A stretch of DNA of 64,000 nt from Paraburkholderia tropica (GTDB taxonomy: Bacteria > Pseudomonadota > Gammaproteobacteria > Burkholderiales > Burkholderiaceae): assembly GCF_900109265.1 (NCBI RefSeq), contig NZ_FNZM01000011.1:62001-126000 (forward strand), written 5' to 3'. The translations under genes were made by a program, and so were the position numbers. Positions 62,103 to 64,000 of this stretch are shown one piece after another (position 1 is the stretch's first letter; each line of letters opens with the position of its first letter). The notes beneath the pieces are model-generated. The model did no database searches, had not been told where the DNA came from, and was given only the letters and a program-made list of their open reading frames with translations.

Positions 62103-64000
62103 TTAACCCGTATTCCGCAACCCCGCCGCAATCCCGTTGATCGTCAGATGAATCCCGCGCCGCACGCGCGGGCTCGGGTCGCCCGCGCGATAGCGTTTGA
62201 TCAGCTCGACCTGCAAGTGATTGAGCGGATCGAGATACGGGAAGCGGTTCTTGATCGAGCGCGCGAGCAGCGGGTTGTCGGCGAGACGGCCGTTCGAACC
62301 GGTGATCTCGTCGAGCACCTTCGTCGTGCGCTCCCACTCGGCCACGATGCGCTCGAACACATGCTTGCGCAGCTTCTTGTCGGCGACGAGTTGCGCGTAG
62401 CGCGACGCCACCGCGAGATCGGTCTTCGCGAGCGTCATGTCCATGTTCGACAGCAGGTTCGCAAAGAACGGCCAGGTCTTGTACATCTTCTTGAACAGCG
62501 CGAGGCGGCGCGCGCGTTCGGCGTCGCTGTCCGCTTCGTCGAGATACGAGGCCACCGCGCTGCCGAAGCCATACCAGCCCGTCAGCAGCAGACGGCACTG
62601 GCCCCACGAAAAGCCCCACGGAATCGCGCGCAGGTCGTCGATCTTGCGGTTTTTCGGATCCTGCAGCTTGCGCGAAGCCGGGCGGCTGCCGATGTTCAGT
62701 TCCGCGATTTCGGTGATCGGCGTCGAGGCGAAGAAGTAGTCGGTGAAGCCGGGCGTCTCGTAGACGAGCGAGCGGTACGCCGCCATCGCCGCATCGGAGA
62801 GATGCTGCATGGTTGCTTCGAACGCCGGCAGTTGATCCGGCGCATTGCCCGCGGTGTTGTCCATCGGCAGCAGCGTGGCTTCAAGCGTGGCCGCGATCAC
62901 CGTCTCCAGATTGCGGCGGCCGATTTCCGGATTGCCGAACTTGCTGGCGATCACCTCGCCCTGTTCGGTCAGGCGGATCTGGCCGTCCACCGTGCCCGGC
63001 GGCTGCGACAGGATCGCGTTGTAGGTCGGGCCGCCTCCGCGTCCGACCGTGCCTCCGCGCCCGTGGAACAGACGCAGCGTGATGCCGCGTTCGCGATACA
63101 GCGAGACGAGCGCGAGTTCGGCGCGATACAGCTCCCAGTTCGACGTGAGGAAGCCGCCGTCCTTGTTGCTGTCCGAATAGCCGAGCATGATTTCCTGCTC
63201 GTTGCCCCAATGCTCGACGATGCCGTCGATGCCCGGCAGCGCGAGCAGGTCGCGCATGATGCCCGGCGCGTGGCGCAAGTCGGGAATCGTTTCGAACAGC
63301 GGGATCACCATCAGCGCGGCCTGCGCGGGATCGTCCGTGTGGCCGAGGCGGCCGCCGAGCAGACCGGTTTCCTTCTGCAACAGCATCACTTCGAGCAGGT
63401 CCGACACCGTTTCGGTGTGCGAGATGATGTAGTTGCGCACCGCGCGCGCGCCGAACTTTTCGCGCGTCACGCGCGCCATTTCCAGCACGCCGAGTTCGCT
63501 CTTCACGAGGGCGGAGTAGTCGAGATACGGCGAGCGCAGCGGACGCTGATCGGCGAGTTGCGCGAGCAGCACGATCTGCTTGTCTTCTTCGGAGAGCGCC
63601 GCGTAATCGGCCTGCACGCCCGCGCGCGCGAGCAGTTCGGTGATCACGGCTTCGTGGATGTCCGAGCTTTGACGCAGGTCGATCGAGGCCAGATGGAAGC
63701 CGAACACTTCCACCGCGCGCACGAGCGGCGCGAGGCGCGGCGTGGCGAGCGAAGCGCCGTGATGCGCGGCGAGCGAATCCATCAGGATGTGCAGATCGCG
63801 CGAGAACTCGGCGGCGTCGGCGTACGGCTGCGCGCGCACGGGCGCGGCGTTGCGGCCCGCGCTGCGCACGGCCACGACGCCTTCTCCCAGGCGCACGCGC
63901 GCGCTCGCGGCGAGGCGCGTGTACACGCCAATCAGCGCGCGCCGATACGGTTCGTCCACGCGATGCGGCGACTGGTCGGGCGAGGCTTCGGCCAGCGCCT
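62103..64000 (-). CDS. ppc: Phosphoenolpyruvate carboxylase (5' end outside window)
   Basis: Carboxylates PEP to oxaloacetate to refill the TCA cycle. The C-terminal ~630 residues are present; the frame is open to the window edge (reading A-L-A-E-A-S-P-D-Q-S-P-H-R before the GTG at 63959), so the start is outside. Catalytic motifs GYSDSNKDGGFLTSNWELYR and FHGRGGTVGRGGGPTYNAIL are intact, and the C-terminus ends in the family tail AAGLRNTG. A terminator follows at 62033. Confidence 0.96.
   Translation of the reverse strand, partial: ALAEASPDQSPHRVDEPYRRALIGVYTRLAASARVRLGEGVVAVRSAGRNAAPVRAQPYADAAEFSRDLHILMDSLAAHHGASLATPRLAPLVRAVEVFGFHLASIDLRQSSDIHEAVITELLARAGVQADYAALSEEDKQIVLLAQLADQRPLRSPYLDYSALVKSELGVLEMARVTREKFGARAVRNYIISHTETVSDLLEVMLLQKETGLLGGRLGHTDDPAQAALMVIPLFETIPDLRHAPGIMRDLLALPGIDGIVEHWGNEQEIMLGYSDSNKDGGFLTSNWELYRAELALVSLYRERGITLRLFHGRGGTVGRGGGPTYNAILSQPPGTVDGQIRLTEQGEVIASKFGNPEIGRRNLETVIAATLEATLLPMDNTAGNAPDQLPAFEATMQHLSDAAMAAYRSLVYETPGFTDYFFASTPITEIAELNIGSRPASRKLQDPKNRKIDDLRAIPWGFSWGQCRLLLTGWYGFGSAVASYLDEADSDAERARRLALFKKMYKTWPFFANLLSNMDMTLAKTDLAVASRYAQLVADKKLRKHVFERIVAEWERTTKVLDEITGSNGRLADNPLLARSIKNRFPYLDPLNHLQVELIKRYRAGDPSPRVRRGIHLTINGIAAGLRNTG

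Noticed and set aside
1..64000. Insertion sequences, prophage, CRISPR arrays, tRNA or rRNA genes
   Set aside because: No transposase or integrase motifs, no regularly spaced repeats, and no tRNA/rRNA-like sequence were recognised on either strand.

Overview
The window is about 64 kb of GC-rich DNA, dense with genes. It looks like the main chromosome of a member of the Burkholderiaceae (Burkholderia / Paraburkholderia / Caballeronia type). The reasons are the very strong GC bias at third codon positions, which also makes long spurious antisense frames, the protein sequences themselves, and the familiar gene order: cysI-DUF934-cysHDN-cobA, lptFG-pepA-holC, ilvD/LysR-lgt, zapA-6S RNA, the cobalamin cluster, panCD-scpA, tamAB, metG-apbC-dcd, argH and ppc. 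Almost everything is core metabolism or cell-envelope housekeeping. The clearest accessory pieces are a chaperone-usher fimbrial operon (about 41.0-47.1 kb) and a small VapBC-type toxin-antitoxin pair (61.4-62.0 kb). No insertion sequence, prophage, CRISPR array, rRNA or tRNA was recognised.

Layout. 1-6.2 kb: assimilatory sulfate reduction on the + strand (cysI cut by the window edge, a DUF934 protein, cysH, cysD, cysN), then cobA, which makes the sirohaem precursor CysI needs. A convergent cbiX/sirB-like chelatase follows across a shared terminator. 6.8-11.9 kb: lptF-lptG for LPS export (-), then pepA, holC and an unrecognised acidic protein (+). 12-16.5 kb: a small cytochrome c and ilvD (-), a divergent LysR regulator, and lgt. 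16.5-19 kb (-): a SIMPL/DUF541 protein, an EVE-domain protein, 6S RNA, zapA and a coiled-coil partner. 19.5-29.3 kb: late cobalamin assembly and B12 uptake in two opposed blocks, btuC-btuD-cobT-cobS-cobC (+) and cobU-cbiB-cobD-btuF (-), with cobQ (+) starting divergently from cobU. 29.4-33.7 kb: a thioesterase, an orphan ParA, panC-panD and DUF3460-scpA. 34-40.6 kb: tamA-tamB, overlapping by one base. 41-47.1 kb: major pilin, PapD-like chaperone, usher, minor pilin and a two-domain tip adhesin. 47-64 kb: metG, an OmpA-type lipoprotein, apbC/mrp, a degenerate SodC-like lipoprotein, dcd, a basic amino-acid decarboxylase, an LprI-like protein, a bestrophin-like membrane protein, argH, an XRE/MmyB regulator divergent from a methyltransferase, vapBC-like genes and ppc (cut by the window edge).

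How parts work together. The cys genes and cobA form one sulfur/sirohaem unit. The B12 block can import corrinoids (BtuFCD) and finish the nucleotide loop (CobU, CobT, CobS, CobC, CbiB, CobD, CobQ), but the corrin-ring genes are not here. TamAB stands directly upstream of an operon encoding an usher, a class of outer-membrane protein whose assembly the TAM complex is known to help.

The most interesting unexplained signals are mostly non-coding. They are a 13-codon leader ORF that ends on the base before the pilin ATG, paired GAAATTTC palindromes 20 bp apart in an AT-rich fimbrial leader, and a leucine-codon run followed by a strong terminator, like an attenuator, upstream of metG rather than of a leu/ilv gene. 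Others are competing hairpins ahead of dcd, a clear operator between the XRE regulator and the methyltransferase, and a SodC-like lipoprotein that has lost most of its metal ligands. No single large unknown system was found.
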